Assembly (NCBI GenBank): GCA_027307045.1
Contig: DAHUXR010000011.1
Coordinates: forward strand, 1 to 63,458
Origin: Acidobacteriaceae bacterium
GTDB taxonomy: Bacteria > Acidobacteriota > Terriglobia > Terriglobales > Acidobacteriaceae
Length of the DNA: 63,458 nt
Direction of reading: 5' to 3'
The notes under the pieces are model-generated. The model saw only the letters and a program-made list of their open reading frames with translations, was not told the origin of the DNA and searched no databases. Positions within the stretch are counted from its first letter, which is position 1. Every line of letters begins with the position of its first letter. The translations under genes and the position numbers were made by a program. Of the stretch, positions 34,422 through 42,450 are shown piece after piece.

Positions 34422-35249
34422 TTACCAGTACGTCACGCTCACCTTATCCAGATACACACTGTACGGGGTTCCCGAGCCGTTCGCGTCTGACTGATAGGCG
34501 ACGTCCAGGCCGCTGCTGGAGTCGGCGGTGTGTTGCATGCTAAGGTTCACCACGCTGCGCTGGCCGTTCACGGTTACGGCGGTAAAGATCACGTTGCCGC
34601 CGATCTGGCGCTGGAACTCAAAGATCAGATGGTTCCAGGTCTTGGCCGCCGGCGTTGGGCATGTAGCGGCGGAAGCCACCCATTTCTTCCCGATGTTGTC
34701 CCACATGCGCCAGGCATGACCGCCGGCAAGGTCGCACTGTGTGCCAAAGTTATAGCGCGCGCCGCCGGTGCTCTGGGTCACGTAAAACTCAAGTGCCTGA
34801 GCTGCCCCCGGATTGTCCACATAGAAGTTCAGGTCAAAAAGAAAATGCGTGGCGCTGTTATGCGCGCCCAGGGCCTCGAACCACATCACAGCGCCAAAAC
34901 TGCTCGTCCCCGCCAGGAGTGAGAACCGGTCAGACGATCCGCTCAGCGACGGCGAGGCAATCCCCTGCGTCATGGAAAAAACCGCCGCCGGGGTCCCGGC
35001 ACAGGAGAGCACGCAGGTCTGCCATCCGGTGAGCTTCTGTATGTCGGAAATTACCTGGGCATTGCTTGGTGTGCCGCCGGTGGGCGTTGGGCTGGGACTG
35101 GCGCCAGGACTGGGTGCCGGAGTAGCGCTGCTTGCCACCGGCGTGGACGATGAGGACGCCATACTCCCGCCGCATCCGGCAATCGCGGTTGAAGCCGCAA
35201 GGGTAAAGACGACAAGACTCGGGCGTAGCAGGTTCTTCAGTTTCTCCAT
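34422..35249 (-). CDS. lipoprotein with lectin-like (jelly-roll) domain, paralogue A
   Basis: The 275-residue protein has a lipoprotein signal (ASTAIAGCGG), a serine/proline/threonine linker to residue 62, then a conserved domain: VISDIQKLTGWQTCVLSCAG, MTQGIASPSLSG, a beta-rich core with THFLFDLNFYVDNP and HAWRMWDNIGKKWV, ending YSVYLDKVSVTYW. The strand pattern suggests a concanavalin/LamG-type fold, but no family is certain. It is about 60% identical by eye with the protein at 35588-36343, which has no lipobox. Four cysteines are conserved between them (two pairs). Confidence 0.8.
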   Translation of the reverse strand: MEKLKNLLRPSLVVFTLAASTAIAGCGGSMASSSSTPVASSATPAPSPGASPSPTPTGGTPSNAQVISDIQKLTGWQTCVLSCAGTPAAVFSMTQGIASPSLSGSSDRFSLLAGTSSFGAVMWFEALGAHNSATHFLFDLNFYVDNPGAAQALEFYVTQSTGGARYNFGTQCDLAGGHAWRMWDNIGKKWVASAATCPTPAAKTWNHLIFEFQRQIGGNVIFTAVTVNGQRSVVNLSMQHTADSSSGLDVAYQSDANGSGTPYSVYLDKVSVTYW

Positions 35250-35284
35250 TAGGGGAACTCTCTCCGAGTGTCAGGATTTAGACG

Positions 35285-35357
35285 GTGGCGTTCATGGGAG
35301 TCTATAGAGATCCAGAGTAGATGCGGGAAATTTCTAGTGCTGCTGCTTTAGGATTAG
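35285..35357 (-). promoter_or_regulatory. duplicated upstream region of lectin-like gene A
   Basis: Bases 35285-35357 and 36402-36480 are alignable over about 70 bases, centred on CAGAGTAGATG-Y-GGGAAA. Read toward the genes, both have TTTCCC-R-CATCTACTCTG followed by TATAGA or TATACA (plus-strand 35297-35304 and 36424-36431), which can act as -10 boxes. The promoter was therefore probably copied with the gene. Confidence 0.5.
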
Positions 35358-35481
35358 GTGAGTACCCTTACACCTGAGTCTTTGGATTTTTCTCCGATTG
35401 CCTGCAAAGCAGTGCGGCTCGTGGCAGCTCAAGCCTCTGGACATTGCGCTTAGCAGCTTGTGCGTTATCTCAAGCAAACGC

Positions 35482-35516
35482 AAAAAAAGACACCCGGCGG
35501 GGCAAGGCCGGATGTC
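35482..35516 (-). terminator. intrinsic terminator of lectin-like gene B
   Basis: On the minus strand GACATCCGGC-CTTGCCCC-GCCGGGTGTC forms a ten-base stem with one T-G pair and is followed directly by seven T. It lies about 70 bases beyond the stop at 35588. Confidence 0.85.
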
Positions 35517-35587
35517 AGTGGGACGTACCTTTCAGCTTGTAAAACGAAGCATAGGGCGCTTTGTCGGGCAGCCGCAGGTGCTGGTGT

Positions 35588-36343
35588 CTACCAGAACGTC
35601 AGGCTTACCTTGTCCAGCCAGACGGAAAACGGCGTTCCGGCAAAGTTAGAGTCAGATTGGTAGGCGATGTCCAGCCCATTGGTGGAACCGGGCGTGTGCT
35701 GCATGCTCAGGTTCACCAGGCTGCGTTTGCCGTTGACGGATACGGCAGTCCACAGTAACTGGCCGCCCGGCTGGTGCTGAAATTCTAGGGTCAGATGGTA
35801 CCAGGTCTTAGCTGGAGGAGATGGGCACGTCACAGGGGAACCCACCCAGCGCTTGCCGATGTTGTCCCACATGCGCCACGCATGCGCGCCGGCCAGATCA
35901 CACTGTGCGCCAAAGTTATAGCGGATGCCATTGGCGTTCTGCGTTACGTAGAACTCCATTGCCTGGTCGACCGCCGGATTATCCACGTAATAGTTAAGGT
36001 CCAGAACAAAATGCGTCGCGTTATTGTGGCCACCTCCCAGGGTCTTGAACCAGAGAGCAGCGCCCCAGGTTTTGGTCCCGGGAAGCAGGGAAAACTTTGC
36101 CGACGATCCGCTTAACGAAGGATTGGTAATCCCCTGCGTCATGGAGAAAACCGCCATTGGAGTCGCGGTGCAGGAACCAAAACAGGTCTGCCAACCGGTC
36201 AGTTTCTGAATGTTCTGGATTATTTGTGCGGTGCTCGGGATGGTGATCGCCGCTAGTGGCTTCACGGCTAGGCCGAATGCAACCAGCAAGGCAGAACTTA
36301 GGGCTATAAGGCTTGGGCGTAAAACGTCCTTCAGTCTCTTCAT
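35588..36343 (-). CDS. exported lectin-like (jelly-roll) protein, paralogue B
   Basis: The 251-residue protein begins with a signal peptide (LIALSSALLVAFGLAV) rather than a lipobox, and lacks the proline/threonine linker of paralogue A. The domain is otherwise the same: IIQNIQKLTGWQTCFGSCTA, FVLDLNYYVDNPAVDQ, HAWRMWDNIGKRWVGS and a final FSVWLDKVSLTFW. The two genes are in tandem, with separate terminators and related upstream DNA, so this is a gene duplication followed by a switch in membrane anchoring. Function unknown; a carbohydrate or surface-binding role is a guess from the fold. Confidence 0.8.
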   Translation of the reverse strand: MKRLKDVLRPSLIALSSALLVAFGLAVKPLAAITIPSTAQIIQNIQKLTGWQTCFGSCTATPMAVFSMTQGITNPSLSGSSAKFSLLPGTKTWGAALWFKTLGGGHNNATHFVLDLNYYVDNPAVDQAMEFYVTQNANGIRYNFGAQCDLAGAHAWRMWDNIGKRWVGSPVTCPSPPAKTWYHLTLEFQHQPGGQLLWTAVSVNGKRSLVNLSMQHTPGSTNGLDIAYQSDSNFAGTPFSVWLDKVSLTFW

Positions 36344-36464
36344 TCTTAAAGAACCTTTTTTCTGAAACGGCAGATTCAGATTTTTGTTTTTTAAAGACGG
36401 TGGCGGCGTAAATGTTTTTGAAGTGTATAGAAAAGCAGAGTAGATGTGGGAAACCTAAAGGGAT

Positions 36465-36722
36465 GTGGCTTTTGGATTACGAGGAGAGGCTTACTCCGGG
36501 CCTTGCCTTGCCGCTTCGCTGTTTGCCGAAAAACACTTCGAGGTGGGGTTTTCCAATTACACCGCTGCCGACCAGGCGTACCTGCTTCATTTCTATCCCA
36601 CCGGCGACAAGGGCGAGTTCAAAACCTTCTGGCGTGAAGGCGCTCTACCGATTCACTCGAAACTCATCCCTGATTTCAAACCAAAGAAACGCGTTTTCAG
36701 GATGGACGGTGTGGCGATCTAA
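36465..36722 (+). pseudogene. possible gene remnant
   Basis: Within the 590-base gap before the VCBS-repeat gene, one frame reads as credible protein from about 36505 on (EKHFEVGFSNYTAADQAYLL, HFYPTGDKGEFKTFW, then LIPDFKPKKRVFRMDGVAI) and stops at 36722. It has no ribosome binding site at its only candidate start (GTG 36465), and its first codons lie in the duplicated upstream DNA of lectin-like gene B. I take it as the tail of a lost gene, or possibly a small gene. No family recognised. The rest of the gap shows nothing. Confidence 0.35.
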
Positions 36723-36933
36723 AAACTCTCTCATCGGGATGAAATGACAAACTAAAGGGAAGTTGCATCTCCGTCCCCCCTTGGGAACACAATAAAAGTA
36801 TTAAGGCGCGATTGTTTATTTTGTGCAGCAACCCTCGTGTGTTCTGCTGGTTCTTATCCGGCAACAACGCTGTTTGTGCCGATCGTTTAGTCCCTCAAAG
36901 CAAAACTGGTTCCCCACTGGTTGTGAGGTTCAC

Positions 36934-38727
36934 ATGCGTTTCGCTTTCCGGTGTAACGTCTTCTTCTTTGGTTCTAATTTGTTTTGTGCCGCGCTGGCAT
37001 GGATACTTACAGCGCCGATCTTTGCGACACCCAGTTTTGCCCAGGTGTCATTTCAGCCTTCAGTCCATAGCAGCCCAAACATCCCCTTGGATATTTTTCA
37101 AGCCGACCTTAATAACGACGGCAAGCCAGACCTGATCACCACGCAGGGCGGCAGCAACATGGTGAGCGTCTTTCTCAACAATAACGGCACTTTTCCTGCA
37201 GGCCCGTCAGGAACGTTTCTGACCGGCGGCGTTGGCGTGGGCTCGGTGGTCACTGGAGATTTTGACGAAGACGGATTGCAGGACATCGCTACCGCCAACT
37301 GCGGCAACAGTCCTGATCCGCCGCAGACCCCGATTCCTTCCAGCGTTTCCATCCTGTTCAATGCCGGCGGAGGCACCTTCAAGCCGCATCAGGATTACCT
37401 GCTGCCCGCGTGTCCCGATACGATCGGACGCATCACCGCGAGCCCTGAATCGCTCTTCAGCCTGATCGTTTCTTATGGGCAATCGAGCATCACCCTGCTG
37501 ATGAATAACGGCATCGGGCAGTTTACTGAGCGCACGATAGCGGGCCCGGCTGGATCACGGATCACCGGAGTTTCATCTGGCGACTACAACGGTGACGGCC
37601 TGGACGATATCGCCGCCATCATCAATGGAAACTCCGTCGCCATCTTCTATCAGAATTCCGATGGCAGTTTCCGCGTGCCAGTCACCATCTTCTCCAAGAA
37701 CGCGACTCTTATGGCCGCCAACACTGTTGGCTTTAACGCCAGCGGAAGGCCGGACCTGCTGGTTCCATTTAGCAACGCGCCCGGCGAACCTCCCGGAGTA
37801 ATCGCCCTCACCAATAATGGCGGTGGAAATTTCAGCTCTGTCGCTCTGCACGTTGACCCTGTATATAACGGAGACATTGGCCACAAAGCGGCTGAAGGCG
37901 ATCTGCAAAACACCGGCCTGCACAGCATCGTTTTGCCAGTGGCTTATTCAACGGCCACATCATTGTTTGGCGCGTTTGCTGTCTTCACACAGCAGAGTAA
38001 AGGAGCGTGGAGCGGCCCAATCTATCTCGCTGGAGATAATGGTGGAACTGCAACATCCGCCGTGGTGGCAGACTTCAATAGTGACGGACGCCCCGACATT
38101 GCCGCGTCAGGCGGTGAAGACAACCACATGTTCGTCTTCAGAAACACCACTGCCGCGGGCGATTGCACGTTTTTCGCGGGCAGCGCAGGCGTTCATGTCT
38201 GCTCTCCCACATCTGGATCTACAGTGCCTTCTCCGGTTGCGATCAATAGCGCTGCATCGGGTGGGTCATTCCCCATCGTCGCCATCAAGGCTTATATCGA
38301 TGGCACGCAGGTGGCCGCCACTGAAACCAACACCATAAGGACTTCCGTCGCAAAAGCCGCGGGCAATCATCAACTGGCGGTGAACGCATGGGACTCAAAT
38401 GACAAGGTTTATCAAACCATTGTGAATTTCACCATCAGCAGTTCCACGGCGTGCGGCGCGCCCACAACCGCGGGCGTAGGTATCTGCCAGCCGGCCGCAG
38501 GATCAACCGTAACTTCGCCCGTTGCCATATCAGCGGCGGCCAATGGCGGGACTGCAAAAATTTCCGCCATGAAAGCCTATATCGATAACAAACTCGTCGC
38601 TTCTTCCACCACTGGGACCATCAGCGGCTCAGCGGCGGAAGCCGTAGGAACGCACAAGATCGTCGTGAACGCGTGGAACACCGCCGGCAAGCTCTTCCAA
38701 AGCAGCGCAACGTTCACCGTGCACTGA
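36934..38727 (+). CDS. exported VCBS/FG-GAP repeat protein with two C-terminal Ig-like modules
   Basis: A 597-residue surface or secreted protein. After a signal peptide (about residues 10-36, ending SFAQ) come FG-GAP/VCBS-type propeller repeats with calcium-binding-like loops: ADLNNDGKPDLI, GDFDEDGLQDIA, GDYNGDGLDDIA and ADFNSDGRPDIA. Residues 445-597 hold two tandem modules of about 75 residues each (VHVCSPTSGSTVPSPVAI and VGICQPAAGSTVTSPVAI), likely Ig-like. The ATG at 36934 has GTGAGG just upstream; an earlier in-frame start at 36823 would add a cysteine-rich, non-signal segment and is unlikely. Confidence 0.88.
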   Translation: MRFAFRCNVFFFGSNLFCAALAWILTAPIFATPSFAQVSFQPSVHSSPNIPLDIFQADLNNDGKPDLITTQGGSNMVSVFLNNNGTFPAGPSGTFLTGGVGVGSVVTGDFDEDGLQDIATANCGNSPDPPQTPIPSSVSILFNAGGGTFKPHQDYLLPACPDTIGRITASPESLFSLIVSYGQSSITLLMNNGIGQFTERTIAGPAGSRITGVSSGDYNGDGLDDIAAIINGNSVAIFYQNSDGSFRVPVTIFSKNATLMAANTVGFNASGRPDLLVPFSNAPGEPPGVIALTNNGGGNFSSVALHVDPVYNGDIGHKAAEGDLQNTGLHSIVLPVAYSTATSLFGAFAVFTQQSKGAWSGPIYLAGDNGGTATSAVVADFNSDGRPDIAASGGEDNHMFVFRNTTAAGDCTFFAGSAGVHVCSPTSGSTVPSPVAINSAASGGSFPIVAIKAYIDGTQVAATETNTIRTSVAKAAGNHQLAVNAWDSNDKVYQTIVNFTISSSTACGAPTTAGVGICQPAAGSTVTSPVAISAAANGGTAKISAMKAYIDNKLVASSTTGTISGSAAEAVGTHKIVVNAWNTAGKLFQSSATFTVH

Positions 38728-38751
38728 TTGGTTGTGGCAAAAACAGACTGG

Positions 38752-38793
38752 CGGCGCCCCTTGACTCTCACTGGTCGAGAGGGCGCCGTTTTT
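38752..38793 (+). terminator. intrinsic terminator of the VCBS-repeat gene
   Basis: CGGCGCCC at 38752-38759 pairs with GGGCGCCG at 38781-38788; the loop contains a further TGACTCTC/GGTCGAGA partial stem. Five T follow. It starts 25 bases after the stop codon. Confidence 0.85.
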
Positions 38794-38904
38794 CTTGCAA
38801 CGCTTGTGCTTAACAGTTACTTTGCTTTTCTTTGGCACTGGCTTTTGATCTATGAGGCATTTGGGTACTCAGCAAATAAAAACCTGCCTCGCGGCGGGCT
38901 GGTT

Positions 38905-39135
38905 TTACGTGCGAAACAATCTACTGTGAACGCGTCGCCATCGTTTGAGTGGTTTACATACACGGTTTTTCCAGTCTGTCAATTCAGGCACGATCACGGC
39001 ACACGCCTCGACATCGAAACTGAGCGCGGTTTTGTCCTTAAAGCCAATGTCGATTACGCATTCATCAGGAGAAACAACGAGTTCTATCGTTTGAATTATC
39101 TTGCCTTTCACTTGAGGGAATTTGATCTTTTCCAT
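38905..39135 (-). CDS. small conserved protein of unknown function
   Basis: The 76-residue protein reads as MEKIKFPQVKGKIIQTIELV, then IDIGFKDKTALSFDVEAC and a closing DWKNRVCKPLKRW. The pattern of a short beta-rich domain with a DxTxLxF strand and a WKxGxxRxLKxW-type end recurs in small hypothetical proteins of acidobacteria, though I cannot name a family. Its ATG is divergent from an XRE regulator gene 70 bases away. The opposite-strand frame over it (38728-39141) is not protein-like. Confidence 0.6.
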   Translation of the reverse strand: MEKIKFPQVKGKIIQTIELVVSPDECVIDIGFKDKTALSFDVEACAVIVPELTDWKNRVCKPLKRWRRVHSRLFRT

Positions 39136-39148
39136 GGTTAGTCACTTC

Positions 39149-39173
39149 GATAACCTGTCGGAAGTAACCGATA
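39149..39173. promoter_or_regulatory. possible operator between divergent XRE regulator and small protein
   Basis: CCTGTCGG-AAGTAA-CCGATAGG is an imperfect inverted repeat (seven of eight arm bases) in the short gap between the two divergent starts. Its right part, read on the minus strand, is ATCGGTTAC, the same nine bases that form the half-sites before hipB at 43040 and 43066. Autoregulation by the XRE protein is plausible. Confidence 0.4.
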
Positions 39174-39205
39174 GGTCGGAGGAACCTACAGGCGAAAATC
39201 TAAGA

Positions 39206-39424
39206 ATGTCAAGGGAAAACATTAGCGTTAGGATTGGCAGGAGGCTCCGCTATCTGCGAGAGCAAGCAGGACTAAGCCAGGGCGAGATGGCGCACCAATT
39301 TGGAATTGATAGGGGCAACATATCAGAGTGGGAAAATGCCAAGGTATGTCCGTCTCTTCCAATGCTTGAAACACTGGCCTTAGGATTCAAAATAACAATA
39401 TCGAAGCTACTGCAAGGTGTATGA
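39206..39424 (+). CDS. XRE-family helix-turn-helix regulator
   Basis: From ATG 39206 the protein is 72 residues and is almost entirely a Cro/C1-type helix-turn-helix: IGRRLRYLREQAGLSQGEMA, the recognition helix region QFGIDRGNISEWENAK, and the closing LPMLETLALGFKI. In-frame starts at 39122 and 39134 would lengthen it but overlap the divergent gene's start. No toxin partner is visible downstream (gap to a rhodanese gene). It may control the small divergent gene. Confidence 0.8.
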   Translation: MSRENISVRIGRRLRYLREQAGLSQGEMAHQFGIDRGNISEWENAKVCPSLPMLETLALGFKITISKLLQGV

Positions 39425-39545
39425 ACCAAAAATAAAATCGCCGCATCCGCAAACGCCTTACTTGAGCCTGCAATGTCTTTTTGCGGCCCACGTGATTGAC
39501 GCAATCGGTACCTGCAATTAAGATTTTCTCACTCTCAAACAGGAA

Positions 39546-40061
39546 ATGGCGGCCACCATGAAGCCCGGATCTATTACTCCCCGCACCCTTATTTTGCGAC
39601 TGTCATTGCTCACGGCCCTCCTTACGGCAATGGTGATTGCTTCCGCGCAAGGCCCGGCCAAGTCGGCCGCCACTGCCAATGATGTGCCTGCGGCAAGCCA
39701 GATTCAGCCTGAGGAGCTTGTCCAGGCCATCAAGAGTGAGGGCGCTCAAAAACCGTTGGTCCTCTATGTAGGTCCAAAGGCGTTTTACACCCAGGCCCAT
39801 ATACCCGGCGCAGAGTTTATCGGGCCGGTGGCCCGGCCGGAAGGCATGGAGAAGCTGCGTGCTCGTGCCGCTTCGCTCTCCAAGGATGGGCCGGTGGTGA
39901 TCTATTGCGGCTGCTGCCCCTGGGACCATTGTCCCAACATCCGTCCCGCATTTGCGGAACTCAGGAAAATGGGCTTCACGCGGGTGCGCGTGCTTTATCT
40001 CGCAAACAGTTTTGGCGTCAACTGGGCAGAGAAAGGCTTTCCTGTTGCCAAAGGCGAATAG
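39546..40061 (+). CDS. exported rhodanese-like domain protein
   Basis: The 171-residue protein has a signal peptide (LSLLTALLTAMVIASAQ) and a single rhodanese domain: AHIPGAEFIGP, then the active-site loop GPVVIYCGCCPWDHCPN with three cysteines, and RVRVLYLANSFGVNW. The first cysteine after VIY is in the position of the sulfur-accepting residue; the CCPWDHCP extension is unusual and could bind metal or form a disulfide. It is followed 12 bases later by a TlpA-type thioredoxin, implying joint periplasmic thiol or sulfur chemistry. Confidence 0.87.
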   Translation: MAATMKPGSITPRTLILRLSLLTALLTAMVIASAQGPAKSAATANDVPAASQIQPEELVQAIKSEGAQKPLVLYVGPKAFYTQAHIPGAEFIGPVARPEGMEKLRARAASLSKDGPVVIYCGCCPWDHCPNIRPAFAELRKMGFTRVRVLYLANSFGVNWAEKGFPVAKGE

Positions 40062-40073
40062 GAGCACGGGTTA

Positions 40074-40607
40074 ATGTCGCGAATGTCGCGCAGGTTTGTT
40101 CTCTTGATTACGATCGCCGTTCTGGCGCTCGGCGTTTATGAGGGGGTCCACCGTTTTGGCCGCCACCAGGCCGTTACGGCCGTTTCTAATCCCGCGCCTC
40201 AGTTTTCCGCCACGGACATCAATGGCGGCTCTGTGAACACCGCAGACTACAAAGGTAAAGTCGTACTGGTCAACTTCTGGGCAGCGTGGTGCGGACCATG
40301 CACTGAGGAAGTGCCGCAGTTCATCGCGCTCCAGAAAAAATATCAGGACCAGGGATTGCAGGTGGTCGGCGTTTCCGTGGACGATGATCCTGACGTTCTC
40401 CTGCGTTTTTATCGCAAGTACCAGATGAACTATCCGGTGGTTCCGGGCGACCTCAAGGTTGCGGACGCTTTCGGCGGAGTATTGGGTCTTCCCACCACGT
40501 TCCTCATCGGCAGAGACAGCCGTATTCACGGCAAGCACAACGGCGCGGCCGACTTTTCCGTGATCGAGCGGGAAGTGGTTGCGCTGCTGCACGCACCGCA
40601 AAATTAG
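40074..40607 (+). CDS. TlpA/ResA-type thioredoxin-fold protein
   Basis: A 177-residue protein with an N-terminal membrane anchor (FVLLITIAVLALGVYEG) and an extracytoplasmic thioredoxin domain with active site WCGPC in VLVNFWAAWCGPCTEEVP, the cis-proline in GLPTTFLIGRD, and a FAIL-type insert (VVGVSVDDDPDVLLRFY). Such proteins reduce disulfides in the periplasm, for example for cytochrome maturation. It forms a pair with the rhodanese gene just upstream. Confidence 0.92.
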   Translation: MSRMSRRFVLLITIAVLALGVYEGVHRFGRHQAVTAVSNPAPQFSATDINGGSVNTADYKGKVVLVNFWAAWCGPCTEEVPQFIALQKKYQDQGLQVVGVSVDDDPDVLLRFYRKYQMNYPVVPGDLKVADAFGGVLGLPTTFLIGRDSRIHGKHNGAADFSVIEREVVALLHAPQN

Positions 40608-40682
40608 TCCTTATCTCACGAATAAAACTTCTTAGAGAACTCCTCCAATAACGCCGTCATCCCAAAGACCATAAAGCGCAGC

Positions 40683-40702
40683 GCGCGCTGTTACCAGCGC
40701 GC
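40683..40702. other. GC-rich stem-loop between convergent genes
   Basis: GCGCGCTG-TTAC-CAGCGCGC is a perfect eight-base hairpin in the gap between the thioredoxin gene and the convergent alcohol dehydrogenase gene. It lacks a T-run on either side, so it is not a classical terminator. Confidence 0.5.
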
Positions 40703-40810
40703 AAGCAGGGAGGAGGGACCCTGTGCTTCCCAACGAACGCAAGGTTTCTCTGTCCTGTTACTGCAGCCACACTTGCTCACCTGCTGTGATCGATTGTCCA
40801 AAAGCGTTTC

Positions 40811-41887
40811 TCACAGCGACGCCATGTCAATCACAAAGCGGTATTTCACGTCGCTGCGCAGCATGCGCTCATAAGCTTCGTTGATCTTCTGGATCGGGAT
40901 CACCTCGACGTCAGATGTCAGTTTGTGCTTGGCGCAGAAATCCAGCATCTCCTGCGTCTCCGGAATTCCGCCGATCAACGACCCAGCAAGCTGGCGGCGC
41001 TTAAAGATCAGGTTAAAGACTTCAATTGTCGGCGGCTGCGGCGGCGCGCCCACAAGAGTCAGCGTGCCGTCGCGCTTGATCAGCGTCAGGTAGGCGTTGA
41101 GATCGTGCGGTGCGGAGACGGTATCAAGGATAAAGTCAAAGCTGCCAAGGTGGCGGTCCATCTCCTTCTGATTTTTTGAGACCACCACTTCATGCGCTCC
41201 CAGCCTCTGCGCGTCCTCTTTCTTATTGGGCGACGTAGTGAACAGCACCACGTGCGCGCCCATGGCATTGGCCAGCTTTACGCCCATGTGTCCCAGGCCG
41301 CCCAGGCCCACAATGCCAACTTTCTGCCCTTTGCTCACCTTCCAGTGGCGCAGCGGAGAATACGTTGTAATGCCGGCGCAGAGCAGCGGCGCAACTCCCG
41401 CAAGATTCGTCTTGTCCGGCACATGCAAAACAAAATATTCGTCCACCACAATGCTCTTTGAGTATCCGCCATACGTCATGCCGCCCAGATGCTTGTCCGG
41501 CGAGTTGTACGTGCCCACAAAAGCCACGTCGCAGTATTGTTCCAGTCCGGCCTTGCAGTTGGCGCATGTGCGGCATGAATCCACCATGCAGCCCACCGCG
41601 GCCAGGTCGCCCACCTTGAAGCGCTTTACATCGCTGCCAACGGCGGTCACGCGGCCCACAATTTCGTGTCCCGGCACCACGGGGAAGGTTGCGTTGTTCC
41701 ACTCATTGCGCACCGTATGCAGGTCAGAGTGGCACACCCCGCAATAAAGGACCTCAATCTGCACGTCCTGCGGCAGCGGCTCGCGTCGCGCAAAAGAAAA
41801 TGGCGCCAGCGGCGCACTGGCCGACGTGGCCCCATATCCAGCGGTCTTGGTTTTTGCCGGAACTGCTGCAACAAGCGTGGTGAACAT
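40811..41887 (-). CDS. zinc-dependent alcohol dehydrogenase (YahK/cinnamyl-alcohol dehydrogenase-like)
   Basis: The 358-residue enzyme oxidises alcohols or reduces aldehydes with NAD(P). Catalytic zinc ligands are in YCGVCHSDLHTVRNEW and PGHEIVGRVTAVG; the structural zinc site is CMVDSCRTCANCKAG; the Rossmann loop is GIVGLGGLGHMGVKLANAM. This matches the YahK/CAD branch of broad-specificity aldehyde reductases. The start at 41887 has AGGAG nine bases upstream (the frame stays open a further 23 codons). It appears monocistronic. Confidence 0.94.
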   Translation of the reverse strand: MFTTLVAAVPAKTKTAGYGATSASAPLAPFSFARREPLPQDVQIEVLYCGVCHSDLHTVRNEWNNATFPVVPGHEIVGRVTAVGSDVKRFKVGDLAAVGCMVDSCRTCANCKAGLEQYCDVAFVGTYNSPDKHLGGMTYGGYSKSIVVDEYFVLHVPDKTNLAGVAPLLCAGITTYSPLRHWKVSKGQKVGIVGLGGLGHMGVKLANAMGAHVVLFTTSPNKKEDAQRLGAHEVVVSKNQKEMDRHLGSFDFILDTVSAPHDLNAYLTLIKRDGTLTLVGAPPQPPTIEVFNLIFKRRQLAGSLIGGIPETQEMLDFCAKHKLTSDVEVIPIQKINEAYERMLRSDVKYRFVIDMASL

Positions 41888-42009
41888 AATTCTATCTCCT
41901 ATGAATGGCTGATGAATTGTGATGCGGGCTTTTGATTGCAAAGCGTTGATTTGCAAATTATGAATGCAAAATTTTTTGCGACTGCGGGAGCGCTCCTGCG
42001 TCGCCCATT

Positions 42010-42116
42010 TCGCAAGAATGCGTATTCATTCGGCTACTTATTTTTTGCTGCGACGTTAATTTTGCTCTTCCGCAGGCTGTCTCGCAAGAATGCGCTTTAT
42101 CCGGTTACTTATTTAT
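42010..42116. repeat. 35-base imperfect direct repeat
   Basis: TCGCAAGAATGCG followed by TATTCATTCGGCTACTTATTT (from 42010) recurs as TCGCAAGAATGCG followed by CTTTATCCGGTTACTTATTT (from 42082), 72 bases apart. Both lie in the 470-base gap between the alcohol dehydrogenase start and tRNA-Leu. No gene is seen there. Confidence 0.6.
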
Positions 42117-42191
42117 GGATGTGGAAGCGCACTCCGGGGATTCACCGATTGACCATCTTTAAATTGGTGGGTCTTTAACTGTTTGGGTCTT

Positions 42192-42264
42192 CCCGATGAC
42201 CAGATGCCCCGATTTCCCGATGCCCCGAGATGCCCCGATTTTCCGATGTCCCGATGTCCCGATG
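42192..42264. repeat. CCCGATG short tandem repeat array
   Basis: About ten copies of a 7-9 base unit with consensus CCCGATGY or CCCCGATTT (for example GATGCCCCGAGATGCCCCGA) run side by side immediately upstream of the tRNA promoter. The array is imperfect and non-coding. Confidence 0.7.
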
Positions 42265-42282
42265 CTCGTCTCTCCCTCTGAT

Positions 42283-42310
42283 TTGACACCTTCAGCAAAC
42301 CCTTTAAAAT
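42283..42310 (+). promoter_or_regulatory. promoter of tRNA-Leu
   Basis: TTGACA (perfect -35) at 42283-42288, a 16-base spacer, and TAAAAT (five of six) at 42305-42310. It lies about 50 bases before the tRNA, as expected for a strong stable-RNA promoter. Confidence 0.75.
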
Positions 42311-42363
42311 AGATGAGTATTTCCCGTCGCAAGCGCCGGTTTTTGTCTGGCGCCTCATTCAAT

Positions 42364-42450
42364 GCCGAAGTGGCGGAATTGGCAGACGCGCATGGTTCAG
42401 GTCCATGTACTCGCAAGGGTGTGGGGGTTCGAGTCCCTTCTTCGGCACCA
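42364..42450 (+). tRNA. tRNA-Leu (anticodon CAG)
   Basis: The acceptor stem GCCGAAG (42364-42370) pairs with CTTCGGC before an encoded CCA (42448-42450). The D arm TGGCGGAATTGGCAGACGCG, the anticodon arm CATGG-TTCAGGT-CCATG with anticodon CAG, a long class II variable arm (ACTCGCAAGGGTGT) and the T arm GGGGG-TTCGAGT-CCCTT are all present. The type II variable arm and anticodon give leucine. Confidence 0.96.

Noticed and set aside
38728-39141. 137-residue plus-strand frame antisense to the small gene at 38905
   Set aside because: It begins in the terminator of the previous gene and its product is not protein-like, unlike the minus-strand frame.
42192-42264. CRISPR array
   Set aside because: The repeat unit is 7-9 bases with no spacers and no cas genes; it is a microsatellite.
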